Of a stretch of 40,961 nt of DNA, positions 5,775-15,400 are shown one piece after another. Source of the stretch: a virus; the IMG/VR virus record IMGVR_UViG_3300027306_000008, positions 1-40,961 of that record, one strand, 5' to 3'. The position numbers and the translations under genes were made by a program. The notes below the pieces were generated by a model. The model saw only the letters and a list, made by a program, of their open reading frames with translations. It made no database searches and was not told where the DNA came from. Within the stretch, counting starts at the first letter, position 1. The number at the start of each line of letters is the position of its first letter.

Positions 5775-7061
5775 ATGATCGGGTTTTATCCGCAAGAGCG
5801 GTTCTTTCTCAACGGCGCGTCGAAAGCCACGGAGAACGTTCACGCCTTGCTGAAGCAAGAACTAGGTGCTGTTGCGTTGCCTAGCGATGCACCAATAGAC
5901 ACCGTGTTCAGGGCTGACCCGTTCATCACCGAACAAGCCAAGCATCGTCTTCAGCGGTACAGCATGTGTGGCTTGACTCACACCTTGTCGACCCCGCATG
6001 TGGTCGCTGAGCTGCAAAGCTACGGGTGCTTGAAACCGTACGACGCGCTCGTGTGTACGTCCTCGGCCGCTAAGAGGGTTGTTCAATCCCTGGTGGGCAG
6101 CAGTCTTGTTCAGCTGCCTGTTATTCCACTGCCTACGCGCGCGCCTGTTGTCCGGCCGTACAAGAAGTACTGGTTCACGGCACTTACCGCTGGCCGTATT
6201 TCGGCTTGGAGCAAAGCCAATCTGGCGCCTGTGTTCGCCGCGCTGCAGATGCTCGCTGAACAGCTCAACACAACTGTTCAGTATTCTGTTGCTGGCGTTG
6301 GCTCGACAGACGATGAAGCCGAGCTGGCGGCAGTCGCTGCATGCTTCCCGAGAGTCGAGTTTGTACTGTTCAACGGGGCCAATGAAGAAGAGTGGCAAGC
6401 CGCCTGGGGTAGCGCGGATGTGTACATCGCGCCGTCTGACAATGTCCAAGAGACATTTGGTATGGCCACAGCTGAAGCCATGTCTCTTGGGCTTCCGGTC
6501 ATCGCTACGGAATGGGCCGGGCACTCAGACATGATCGTGCATCGTGAATCGGGGTATCTGCTGCGCATGACCGCCGCTTCTTTCGCCGGTCCTGATTTCA
6601 CTGGAGCTACTGCTGCGTACCATCGCGCCGCCGCTGAGCAGACTTTTTTCTCTGTGCCGCAGCTTTGCTCATACCTGTTCTCACTCACAAACGCGCAGCT
6701 GCGTGATCAGATCGGTCGCGCGGCAAAAGCACGCTACGCCTCTGAGCTTTCGCTCGAGGTCGTGTGTCGCAAGTACACCGAGCTGTTTACTGAGTTGCGT
6801 GATCTACGCGATCGGTTCAAGCCTCGCAGCGTTCCGTCGCTTTACGAATCATGGACGGCTCCTATGCCACGTTCTGCCGTCGCCGCCCGCACTGCGCTTG
6901 ATGCAGATGCAGTTCTGCGGGCTGCAACGCGGTCACTCGATAGTACGAACGTCGAACAACTGCTGCAGATGGAAGGCCCAATCCAGTACTGTCAGCTCTC
7001 TGCAGCGCAACAGCGGGTGTTCGTGACTTGCCTGAAACTTGGATTGTTGGAGCTCGTGTGA
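5775..7061 (+). CDS. GT4-type glycosyltransferase (GT-B fold)
   Basis: A 428-residue protein. The C-terminal Rossmann domain has the retaining-glycosyltransferase E-x7-E signature (ETFGMATAE, Glu226 and Glu234), then AMSLGLPVIATEWAGHSD and RESGYLL, which bind the nucleotide sugar in GT4 enzymes. The N-terminal half is the acceptor domain and is less conserved. Residues ~340-428 form an extra helical tail. It has no membrane span or signal peptide, so it acts in the cytoplasm. Known roles for phage glycosyltransferases are glucosylation of modified DNA bases and modification of surface polysaccharide. Its place between ligase and dUTPase genes favours a DNA-linked role, but this is inference. 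Confidence 0.85.
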   Translation: MIGFYPQERFFLNGASKATENVHALLKQELGAVALPSDAPIDTVFRADPFITEQAKHRLQRYSMCGLTHTLSTPHVVAELQSYGCLKPYDALVCTSSAAKRVVQSLVGSSLVQLPVIPLPTRAPVVRPYKKYWFTALTAGRISAWSKANLAPVFAALQMLAEQLNTTVQYSVAGVGSTDDEAELAAVAACFPRVEFVLFNGANEEEWQAAWGSADVYIAPSDNVQETFGMATAEAMSLGLPVIATEWAGHSDMIVHRESGYLLRMTAASFAGPDFTGATAAYHRAAAEQTFFSVPQLCSYLFSLTNAQLRDQIGRAAKARYASELSLEVVCRKYTELFTELRDLRDRFKPRSVPSLYESWTAPMPRSAVAARTALDADAVLRAATRSLDSTNVEQLLQMEGPIQYCQLSAAQQRVFVTCLKLGLLELV

Positions 7062-7249
7062 CAGTTAATCGCCGCATCCAAAAGCTTGAAGAGCGTATTG
7101 AGCGCTTGCAAGCTCGTTTGTCTGCTCGTACATCGCAGCTGATCTTGGTACTTAACCAGATCGACGAGATGAAAGAAGCACTGCGCAGGGCAGGCTATGA
7201 AGTCGAATTCAAGGCTCTGCCCGACAGCATCGAAGAGGCGCCAGAATGA
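7058..7249 (+). CDS. Short coiled-coil protein
   Basis: A 63-residue protein starting at a GTG that overlaps the glycosyltransferase stop codon (GTGA). Residues ~5-45 show a clear heptad pattern (IQKLEERIERLQARL) typical of a dimeric coiled coil, followed by an acidic tail. It may be an adaptor or inhibitor. No family can be named. Tight coupling to the glycosyltransferase gene is all that the context gives. Confidence 0.7.
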   Translation: MTVNRRIQKLEERIERLQARLSARTSQLILVLNQIDEMKEALRRAGYEVEFKALPDSIEEAPE

Positions 7250-7473
7250 GCGTCAACAAACTGGTACGCGAAATACGGAAAGCGCTGACCAGAGCAGGCT
7301 TTGTGGTGGTCGATCATGAGTTCGATCGTGGCATCGTTTACATCACGGTCACGATCAGCGATGTTGATCACAGGCTCACGGTAGCCTGTACCCCCAAGAT
7401 CCCTGAAGTGACGATCAACGCCGTAGTACGTGATGCCAAGCGCATCCAACGAGGTACGTATGCCGCACATTGA
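7246..7473 (+). CDS. Small alpha/beta protein, weakly HicA-like in layout
   Basis: A 75-residue protein: an N-terminal helix (LVREIRKALTRAGF), two or three strands (VVVDHEF, IVYITVTI, HRLTVAC), then a C-terminal helix. This order recalls the small double-stranded-RNA-binding-like fold of HicA, but the GSH segment with the catalytic histidine is absent, so an active HicA toxin is not supported. Its ATG overlaps the preceding stop codon, and its own end overlaps the next gene by 14 bases. Confidence 0.6.
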   Translation: MSVNKLVREIRKALTRAGFVVVDHEFDRGIVYITVTISDVDHRLTVACTPKIPEVTINAVVRDAKRIQRGTYAAH

Positions 7474-7852
7474 TGGCTTCCCTGAATATCAGTATCCGCT
7501 TGCTGGCGACGCCAAACCGCCGGGCGGCTCCAAAGTTCTGCTGCTCACCCAAGGCCACATCTGTGTCACCGGGTGCTGGTCTGATGACGGCAGATACCTC
7601 GCGTGGGCGCCTTTGCCCCCGCGTAACAAAGCGAAGGAACAGGTCGTGCGCGAAGTCGCCGATCGTCTTCGCGCTATTTCGAAAGGTACTCATGACGACT
7701 TCCTCGACTCCTTCGCCTTCTCCGTTTCTGCCTTCTCACGACTCGCTGACCCGCATGCTGGGTCTGCAGGACGCGCTGAACCTGAAGATCAATCCGCAGT
7801 GGCTCACGGCCAACAACCCGTTCACGCGAGCGATCCGCGTCGAAGCCGCTGA
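7460..7852 (+). CDS. DUF551-like small protein with a tail overlapping the dUTPase gene
   Basis: The ATG at 7460 follows GAGG (7451-7454). Residues ~1-76 look like a compact domain: VLLLTQGHICVTGCW, a turn, then YLAWAPLPP, close to the DUF551 pattern ending in a Trp-x-Pro-Leu-Pro motif, followed by a charged helix. From base 7692 on, the last 54 residues lie inside the dUTPase gene in another frame and look like an out-of-frame reading. As no stop codon intervenes, the product should be 130 residues unless frameshifting occurs. The function is unknown. Confidence 0.65.
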   Translation: MPHIDGFPEYQYPLAGDAKPPGGSKVLLLTQGHICVTGCWSDDGRYLAWAPLPPRNKAKEQVVREVADRLRAISKGTHDDFLDSFAFSVSAFSRLADPHAGSAGRAEPEDQSAVAHGQQPVHASDPRRSR

Positions 7853-8411
7853 ACTGACCGAACACCTCGGTTGGAAGTGGTGGAAGGCTCAAGCGCCCGA
7901 CATGGAGCAAGCCAAGCTCGAGGTCGTTGACATCTGGCACTTCATGCTGAGTCAACATCTCGTCGACTGCCAAGGCAGCTCCGGCACTGCGGCCGAAGTG
8001 ATTCGCCGCACGATCGAAGAACACGACGCCATGTCTGTCGTGGACATCGCTGGCCGTCGCTTCACCCTCAACGGGCTGACACTGCACGAGTCTGTTGACA
8101 TCCTCGGTGGGCTGGCTGGTCTCGGCTTCGTGGCTCCTTCGATCTTCAACGTGGTCATGCAGCGCGTCGGTCTCACCTGGGCTGAACTCGAAATCATGTA
8201 CATCGGCAAGAACGTGCTGAACCTGTTCCGCGCGGCCAACGGCTACAAGGAAGGCACGTACATCAAGATGTGGGATGGCGCAGAAGACAACGTCTATCTG
8301 ACCGACTACATGCGCACGTTCCCCGGTACGTCCGTCGAAGGTTTGCGCGAAGCGCTGACCGCCAAGTATGAAGAGGTGAAGACCCGTGCACGGCACCAAG
8401 CAAGCAGCTGA
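7692..8411 (+). CDS. Dimeric all-alpha dUTPase-like pyrophosphohydrolase
   Basis: A 239-residue protein resembling dimeric dUTPases (MazG/dUTPase-2 superfamily). The metal-binding helices are visible: EAAEL (Glu51, Glu54), the aromatic KWWK at 62-65, and LEVVDIWHF with Glu77 and Asp80. Such enzymes hydrolyse dUTP to dUMP and pyrophosphate, which keeps uracil out of DNA and supplies thymidylate synthesis. Residues ~100-239 are longer and more helical than the minimal core. The start is the ATG at 7692 with GAAAGG 5 bases upstream. Residues upstream in the same frame (from 7470) look like an out-of-frame reading of the preceding gene and are excluded. Confidence 0.85.
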   Translation: MTTSSTPSPSPFLPSHDSLTRMLGLQDALNLKINPQWLTANNPFTRAIRVEAAELTEHLGWKWWKAQAPDMEQAKLEVVDIWHFMLSQHLVDCQGSSGTAAEVIRRTIEEHDAMSVVDIAGRRFTLNGLTLHESVDILGGLAGLGFVAPSIFNVVMQRVGLTWAELEIMYIGKNVLNLFRAANGYKEGTYIKMWDGAEDNVYLTDYMRTFPGTSVEGLREALTAKYEEVKTRARHQASS

Positions 8412-8766
8412 AGTCTCGGCCTGCATGTACAAAGGCGAGCGGGCTACTCGCGGAAACGCCAGCACTGACGGGAGCTGCTACTACTTGTTCGGCAACAAAA
8501 TTGTCGACACGTTGGGCGGACCTGAAGAGCTGCGTGTGGCCAATCGCCTCAAGGGATATAACCCTGAGACGATTGCGTTCACGTTCGCCGGGTGGCCCAC
8601 CTCATCAACGAAGCGTCATCTCGAGACAGTCGTACCGTTCAAATTTTCTCTACGGCGCGGCAAAGTCGTCGTCCATTTCAAAAGCCTCGACTTAGAGCTG
8701 GAAGATGACAAGTGGTACACCGTCCACTGTCTCTACGACATGTTCGAAGAAAGAACCAAGCAATGA
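8386..8766 (+). CDS. Small protein of unknown function
   Basis: A 126-residue protein. The GTG start lies inside the end of the dUTPase gene (26-base overlap), downstream of a GAGGTGAAG purine tract. The product is mostly beta-strand in the second half (VVPFKFSLRRGKVVVHF, LELEDDKWYTVHCLY), suggesting a small beta-sandwich or beta-barrel. It overlaps the next gene by four bases (ATGA). No family is recognised. Confidence 0.65.
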   Translation: MHGTKQAAEVSACMYKGERATRGNASTDGSCYYLFGNKIVDTLGGPEELRVANRLKGYNPETIAFTFAGWPTSSTKRHLETVVPFKFSLRRGKVVVHFKSLDLELEDDKWYTVHCLYDMFEERTKQ

Positions 8767-9008
8767 AAGTGTTCCGCGTTGAAACCGATGGCGGTGTCGT
8801 TGGCTACGAGGCCACGCAAGCCGCCGCTCACAAGCTGGGCAAAGAGGCAGTCAACAAAGCGTTGTGGGGCGAAGTCATCATCACGATCTGCGAAGTGCAG
8901 ACCGACAAGGAGGGCGTCGTGGCCATGCTGAACGACGAGCCGATCATGACGTTTGGCGACAAGTTCGGCCTGACCAAACGCGGTGGCCTGGAGCCGATCA
9001 AGGACTGA
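8763..9008 (+). CDS. Small protein of unknown function
   Basis: An 81-residue acidic alpha/beta protein starting at the ATG that overlaps the preceding stop codon (ATGA). The N-terminal MKVFRVETDGGVVGYEA looks like two strands, followed by an Ala/Lys helix and a strand VIITICEVQ. This resembles small phage inhibitor-like proteins only in size. In-frame codons upstream (from 8712) belong to a shadow of the preceding gene. Confidence 0.7.
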   Translation: MKVFRVETDGGVVGYEATQAAAHKLGKEAVNKALWGEVIITICEVQTDKEGVVAMLNDEPIMTFGDKFGLTKRGGLEPIKD

Positions 9009-9010
9009 GC

Positions 9011-9124
9011 ATGAAGTATCGCCCCTCGCTTTGTCCGCGCTGCTTGTGCATACTCGGTCAAGACGGAGGATGCCTGCGGTGCAGCAGTGAACTCCGCGCC
9101 GTTACGGCTCGCTTGAAGAGCTGA
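9011..9124 (+). CDS. 37-residue zinc-ribbon-like protein
   Basis: The ATG at 9011 comes two bases after the previous stop codon and the frame ends with TGA at 9122-9124. The product has two Cys-x2-Cys knuckles (CPRC at about 8-11 and CLRC at about 20-23), the pattern of a minimal zinc ribbon, and a basic tail. It may bind nucleic acid or a host protein. It is the last gene of the left operon, and the terminator begins ten bases later. Confidence 0.6.
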   Translation: MKYRPSLCPRCLCILGQDGGCLRCSSELRAVTARLKS

Positions 9125-9133
9125 CCCAAGAAC

Positions 9134-9163
9134 AAAGAGCACCCCACGGTGCTCTTTCTTTTT
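9134..9163 (+). terminator. Intrinsic terminator at the end of the left operon, possibly bidirectional
   Basis: AAAGAGCACC (9134-9143) pairs with GGTGCTCTTT (9148-9157) around a CCAC loop, followed by CTTTTTG. On the other strand the stem is followed by GTTCTT, a weaker U-tract, so it may also stop late transcripts arriving from the right. Confidence 0.88.
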
Positions 9164-9176
9164 GCGTCATGACGCA
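9163..9176. repeat. 14-bp perfect palindrome
   Basis: TGCGTCATGACGCA reads the same on both strands with no loop, which is the form of a binding site for a dimeric protein rather than an RNA hairpin. It lies directly after the terminator and before the convergent gap. No repressor is visible nearby. Confidence 0.6.
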
Positions 9177-9306
9177 TAAACCCGAAGCCTATTAAGGCTG
9201 AGCGAAGAGCCCCGCAGTGTGCAACCTATCAGGTACCAACACCCCTATGCGGTCCCTCATTCACACTGCCGGCCCGCTGCCACCAGCACGACCTCGCGCC
9301 TTCCAA

Positions 9307-9408
9307 CTTCCATTCCATTCCGTGCTTTTTGTTCTTCTACTAGAACTTAGCTCTTCTCTTTTCCTCTTCCTATAGAAGAAATTGAAGATTGGAATGTAAG
9401 AATGGAAG
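9307..9408. repeat. Long imperfect inverted repeat in the convergent gap
   Basis: CTTCCATTCCATTCC (9307-9321) is the reverse complement of GGAATG + GAATGGAAG (9391-9396 and 9400-9408), apart from a three-base TAA bulge. Inside it TTCTTCTA (9332-9339) pairs with TAGAAGAA (9373-9380). Transcripts of either strand could fold into a ~100-base hairpin. It could act as a terminator of the late operon, an RNase III target or a small RNA. Confidence 0.6.
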
Positions 9409-9433
9409 GTAGAGTTACTCAGTCGTTTTAGGG

Positions 9434-12400
9434 TCAGGTCGACCCCCCACCAAGCGCAGCACCAAACAAGGCGTGCGCCGGCATCGCGTCCAGCGCAAAC
9501 TTTCCGAACGCCTCGCGCCCGCCCATCACTCCGACGGCGTCGCTCAGTTGTTCGATCGTCGGCCCCGTCAGCGCACCAAGCCCTCGCTCCTGCACGTCCA
9601 GGCCGAACTGCCCGACACCAAACAGGCCCGCGCGTTGCACGCCGTTGCTCAAGTAGTCGCCGAACGTCCAGCCCTTTTTCCATTCAGGCTCTTCGCCGCC
9701 GCCCATGATCAAACCCTTGGCTGCATCGGCTGCGATCATCACAGGCACGTAGCTCGCGAGAGCAAGCGCCGCGTCGTAGTTGCCGAACTTGGCTTCATGC
9801 ACGACGCGCTTGAGGATCGTCTCGTTGAACGCGTACACGAACTGCTTGAGGTGCGAGATGAGGGCGAAGTGCGGGTCGTTCATCCACACCGGCTTGTCTG
9901 CTGCGTCAGGGCGCAACACTGCGCCGTCCACCCAGCGGTGCACGGCGCTTTTCACGCGAGGGTCTGTAACGTCGAGCTCTCCGTTGCGCATGGGCACGCT
10001 GCCGGGCTCAAGGCCCAGCTCAGCGATCCATCGTTTGCTGTGCGCGTCGGCAGTACCGTCTGCATGACGAGCGATGAACTTGACGGCAGCTTGCGTCGCT
10101 GCCACACGCATGCTGCGGTTCCAGCCTTCCATCATGTTGTACTTGAAGAACTTGTCGTTCACCTTGCGCGCCCAGTCGCTCGTCATCGACTCGGTGTACA
10201 TCTCGCCGACAACGTGATTGAGCGTGGCGCTCTCGACGGTACCGAGTGTTTCGGCCAGATCAGCAGCCAAGTCGTTCGTGAGCTTCGCGTCGTCGCGGAA
10301 GCTGTTGGGGATCTCCTTGACACCGCGCTTGAACGCAGCGAAAGCGTCGCCCACCGTGCCGCCACGGACGGCAATACCCAGTGGATCGACGACGGACGAG
10401 AAGATCGCCAGCGGCAGCAAGCGGATGTTCTGATACACGATCAGGTTGCCCATGAGCTTGCGGGCGCGGGGGTCCAGGCCGTCGCCCAGGGTGCCGTCGA
10501 CTCCTTGTACGAACTCAGCCGCGTGTCGTAGCTGTCCGGCGTCAGCGCCTTGTTCCTTGGCCTTCGCCAACAGCTCGGTGACTCGAGCGCCATCATCACC
10601 GAAGCGGCGGGCCCATTCAGCTCGGCGCGTAGCTTGATTGATGTAGCTCGCCATGATGCGCGAGTAGTCCTTCACCATGAAGGGAGCAAGCTCGCTGTCT
10701 GGGATGTTCTTGAGGGCGCGTTCCTTTGCGAACTGCATGCCCGGCTTCATGGACTCGATCGTGAACTCGTTGCCCTGCGCAGTGATCAAGTTCGAGACGA
10801 TGCGGTCAGGGTTGGACACGCCGTGCTTGGTCAGGACGGCACGGAACGCATCGCGGTTGCTGCCGATGTAGTTGACGTCGTAGACGCGCGGGAAGTAGTC
10901 GACACCAGCACCGATGGATTCGATGCGCACCCCGGCGTCTTGCATGTACTGCAGCATGCCGTCCAGTATCTTGCGCGTGACCTTTACCGCCGTGCGGGCC
11001 TTCACGTCCGTCGCCTTCGCTCCACCTTGCAGCTCTTGCAGCGCAGCGTCCATGTTCTCGGGGCTCATGCCCTTGAGTCCAGCACTGAGCTGGTTCAGGA
11101 ACTCAGTGCGCATGCGGCGCGATTCCGGGATGAATCCAGCATCGGCAGCATCCCCGCTGATCGTCTGCTTGAGCTTCATGGCGTTGGCCAGATCGCGCAG
11201 AGCAGGGATGCCCGTGTCTCGCAGGTTCTCGCTGCCTGCGCCCACCAGTCGCTCACCGAGGTCTGTCAACGGCTTGACGAACGCCTTGATCTTCTCGAGC
11301 GCTGCGTTGCGGCCGTACGCGTTCATCGTGTCGACAAACGCGTAGTTGTCTTTCGCGTACTCACCGGCGTTGAACGCGTCGATGATGTGCAGAGCGCGTT
11401 CGTCGTTGCTCACGATGCCAAGCACCTTGCGGAAGAACTGCCCGAGTTTGTCGAACGCTGTCCGTGCGCCAGCAGCCACGCGGAACGTCGAATCGCTCGC
11501 CCAGAACTGGTACATGTAGGCTGCGCGCTCTTCAGCATCTTTGAGCTGCGCCAGGGCAGCGGGCTCGCCCTTGAGGCGATCGCGCAGCTGAGCGATCACG
11601 TGGTCCGAGCTGGCGGCGCGCATGATCGTGTTGGCGATGTCCTGCGCGCCGTGGTCGCCCAGGCGCTTGACCCACGCGTGGAAGCTCTCGTGGAAGGCTG
11701 TGCCCATGGGGTTCATGGAGTGGACCGCCACACGGATCGTGTCGTCGTGCGCCGTGTACTCGCCCTCGTGACCCATGACTTTCCAGGCCACGTTGATCTT
11801 GGGGCCGAGCACCTTCTCGATGTGGCGCTGCACATCCATGCGCGTGGTGTGCGGCACCGCACTGCCTGCAGGGGTCTGCAGGTTGTAGGCCACGTCTGGG
11901 TCTTGCGCCAGCTCACCGATGCGCGCGTTCAGCGCATCCGTTGCTTCGCTGCGGACATCCGCCGAGTTGAGGTGGTCGAGGGCACGCTGCAGGCTCTTTG
12001 CGTCCTGCATCGAGTTGATTTCCTTGATCAGCGACGCGTCACCAGAACGTGCCCGAGCCTCCAGCCGGGCGGCTTGCGCTTTTGGGCTTTTGGCCGCCAC
12101 CTCCGAGGCGGCGGTGGCAGCGTCGACACGGGCCAGCAGAGACTCTTGCTCTTTCTTGCTCAGTTCGTAGAACCCATCGGCCTCCGTCACCAGCATGTGC
12201 GGGTCTGCGTCCCGCCCCAACACGCCGAGCAGTCCTGCATACGCCTTGCGCTGCACATCAGACATGTCGTCCATGTTGTTCAGCTCGCGCATGCGTGGCA
12301 CTGCAGCTTCGATGAACTTGACGGCCTTCTCCGGCGTGTCGAGCACGTCCCAGGATTCTTTGGCGGCGATCGCGTCGACGCGAGCACCCAGGTCTTTGGC

Positions 12401-15400
12401 GGGCTTGTCGGCGTACTTTGCAGTCAGCGCGTTGATCGTGCCCGCTGCATCACTGGGCTTGTCGGCCTGCACGATCGACAGCAGCGCGGCTTGGTCCAGC
12501 GGCTTGAGCTGGTCAAACTTACCGAACAGCTCGCGTGCTTTTGCACCCAGGGCTTGCGCGGGCTTGTTGACGTACGTCTTGTCTTCTCGCGTGTAGGTGG
12601 CGTTCTCCATCTGGCTGATCTTGCTGCTCAGGCGCCCCAGCATGCCGTCGCGGCTACGGGCCACGCTCTTGGTCAGCGGTTGGCCGGCTTCGTCGGTCTT
12701 CAGCGCGAGCTCATCAGGCTTGAGGGTCGCGGCCAACGTGATGTTGTCCTGGCGCGGGTCGGCCGCGTCCTTACCGAGCGCAGTGAGGTAGTCCTGCGCG
12801 AGCGAGGGCTCGAGGTCAGATCCGTCGAATGCAATCTCAGCGTCACGCTGGTCGAGCAGCTCTTGTGCACGCGCTTCGAGAGCGCTCATGCGGTCGGAGT
12901 TTTTGCTGGCCTTGGCGTCTCGGTATTGATCCCGCAGGCGCTGCAGCTTGCGGTCCGTGACGCTCGGGCCCGGATCGTTGTTCAGCAGCTTCTTGGCATC
13001 GCCCCAGGTCATGCCCTTCTCGTTGACCACCGCCGTGTCCGGCACGTCCACGCTGCGTCCGAGCTTCTCACTCAGGCGGCTCACGGCTTCGTTGAACATG
13101 CGTGCATCGCGGCGCTGGCCACTCACCTCGCCGTCCTGATACGGCTGCGAAGTGCGCATGACCTTGGTCATGGCCACGGTGTCGAACACGTCGCTGTCAG
13201 GCTTGTCGGGGTTCGTGCGCAGCGCCCGCGGGCTGGTGCGGCGGTCGTCAGCGCCCTTGCCGCCTTTGAAGCGCATGCGGCTGACACCGACGGCACTCAG
13301 GGGTGCGCTCGGGTCTGCTTTGCTCTGTTCGGGGCTCTGCTGCTCGAAGGCCAGCGTCGGGTCTTTGGGGTCCGGGTCTTCCACCTCGGTCTCGGTCAGG
13401 CCGTCGTCGAAGTCGGCGCCGTCTTCGTCACTGGCCGTGTCGACGCGCTGCTCTTCCTTCAGGCGGCTCTTGCGGATGTCCTCGAGCACGCTATCGGTCT
13501 TTTCGCCGAAGTACTCGCGCATGCCTTCGACGATCTGGCGCGAGCGATAGCGGTCTTCGGCCGTGCCTCGGTCGGGGCGAGCATCCCACTCACGCACGGC
13601 GCGGTACAGCGCGCGCATGTCGGAGGTGGTCACAGACTTGGCCTGCTCCGGCTGCAGCGCGTTGGTCATGCGGTCGATCACGCGAGTGTAGCTGTCGCGC
13701 GTGTCGAGGACCTTGTTCAGGCCCTTGTAGAACGCATCACGCTGTTGCAGGGTCGCTCCGGGGAACGTCGCGCGGAACACTTGCTCCATCACGGCAGACG
13801 AGTGCTCGCCCAATGCGTCGTCGAGCATGCTCACGGTGCGGGCAGGGACGCGTTCGCCGATCGTCATGGCACGCACGGTGTTAGCCAGAGCGCTGCTGAA
13901 CGCGGTGCGCACTTCAGGGTCCACCTCAACGCCGTGATTGTTCAGGGCGCGCGAAACCACGCTCTCGTCGATCTGCGCACCCAGGCCGGACATCACTTTC
14001 GACTGCTTGGCGTTTTTGTCGGTAGCGGGCAGACGCGCTTCGGCCCAGGCGCGCATGTCGTCGGTCGCGCTGCGCAGCATCGTGCTGGCGCGGTCGTAGC
14101 CCTCACGGGCCTTCTGCATGCCTGCCACGGTCGCGCGGTTGGCTGCGTCGCCCAGGTTGCCGGCCGCCTCGGTGAGCTGAGCCCGGCGCTCGGGGGTCAA
14201 CCATGCGTCGGCCTTGGCCAAGAGGCCGTCGGCGAACTCCTTGGCTTTGGCCGCGTGGCCCTTGTCCATCTCCTGCACGCGCGCTTGGAACTCAGGGCTG
14301 GCGGGGTCGCCCTCGGTCAGCACCGGGTCGTCTTCCAAGGGTTTACCCTGAGTCATCCGCTCGGCGGCGGACGCGGCCTTGCCCTTGAGGCCTGCCAGGG
14401 CGTCGAGCACGGTTTGGCCGGCATCCGCGCCTACGTTTTTGACATTTTGTGCCACGCCTGCCAGATCGGTCTCATCCAGCGCCGTCTTACCGGCCGTCAG
14501 GGCCTCGGATACGCCCGTGGCGGCGTTTTCAGCGCCCCGGCGGGCACTCGACACTGCCTGATCGCTCAGGCCCGCAGCGGCGGTTTTAAGCGCTCCGGGC
14601 GCAGCCTTCACTTTTTCGGACATTCCCTGCACGGCAGCCCGCGCCGCAGCGCCGCCGCGCGCCGCCACGTCGCCTGCAGCACCGGGCACGCCCAGGGCCG
14701 CGCCGCCCAGGGCACCAGCGATGGCGTTGTCCCGGATGGCCGTCGCGTCGAGGTCTTGGCCCATGGCCACTTGCTTGAACGCCTCTCCGCCCGCCTCGGT
14801 GGCGCTCTCGCCCAGGGCTGCGCCTGCGATGTTCTTCGCGGTGGTGGCCCGCAGGCCGCCGCCCGCCACCAGCGGTGCGGCAGCGCGGCCTGCCAGCTTG
14901 GCCCCGACGACACCGGGCACGACGCTTTGCAGGGCCGCGGAACCGCCGCCGATCAACGCGGCGTCACGCAGGTTCACAGCCTGCCCTGCGTCTTGCTGGC
15001 GCTGCACGACGTCGCCCATCTCCATCGGGGCGAACGTGGCGGCGGGGGCAAGCATGCGCGTCGTCAGGCCTGCATTGCGCGTCAGGACGCCGGCCGCGAC
15101 GGCTGGCACGACAGACGGCAGGGCCTGCCCGACCGTACCTGCGCCAAACTCCAGCGCGTCGCGCAGCGATCCGATCTGGTCGACCGACTGCACGCGCGGT
15201 GCGGCTTCGGCCGCTCGCTGGCGCAGCTCCGTCGCTTTGTCGTGCAGTCCGCGCCCGAGACCGTCAGCGCCCAGCTCGTTCGCGACTGCGCCGCCCAGGC
15301 TAGCGAGCTGCGAACCCATGCCCAGCGTACCGGAACGCAAGCCCGCGCCCGCCGCCTCGCCGAGAGTCTGCCCTTGATCGACGCCCTCGGAAGGAGTCAG

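Larger units (their letters stand above)
9125..9433. other. Convergent intergenic region without a gene
   Basis: The rightward early operon and the leftward late operon meet here. The stretch contains the terminator (9134-9163), a 14-bp perfect palindrome (9163-9176) and a long imperfect inverted repeat (9307-9408). Part of 9300-9400 is notably AT-rich for this genome. I see no open frame with ribosome site and codon use like the neighbours, and no recognisable promoter. Confidence 0.7.

Noticed and set aside
7470-7691. N-terminal extension of the dUTPase from 7470
   Set aside because: These residues are Arg/Ser/Pro-rich and read the DUF551-like gene out of frame; the ATG at 7692 has a ribosome site and starts the family-like sequence.
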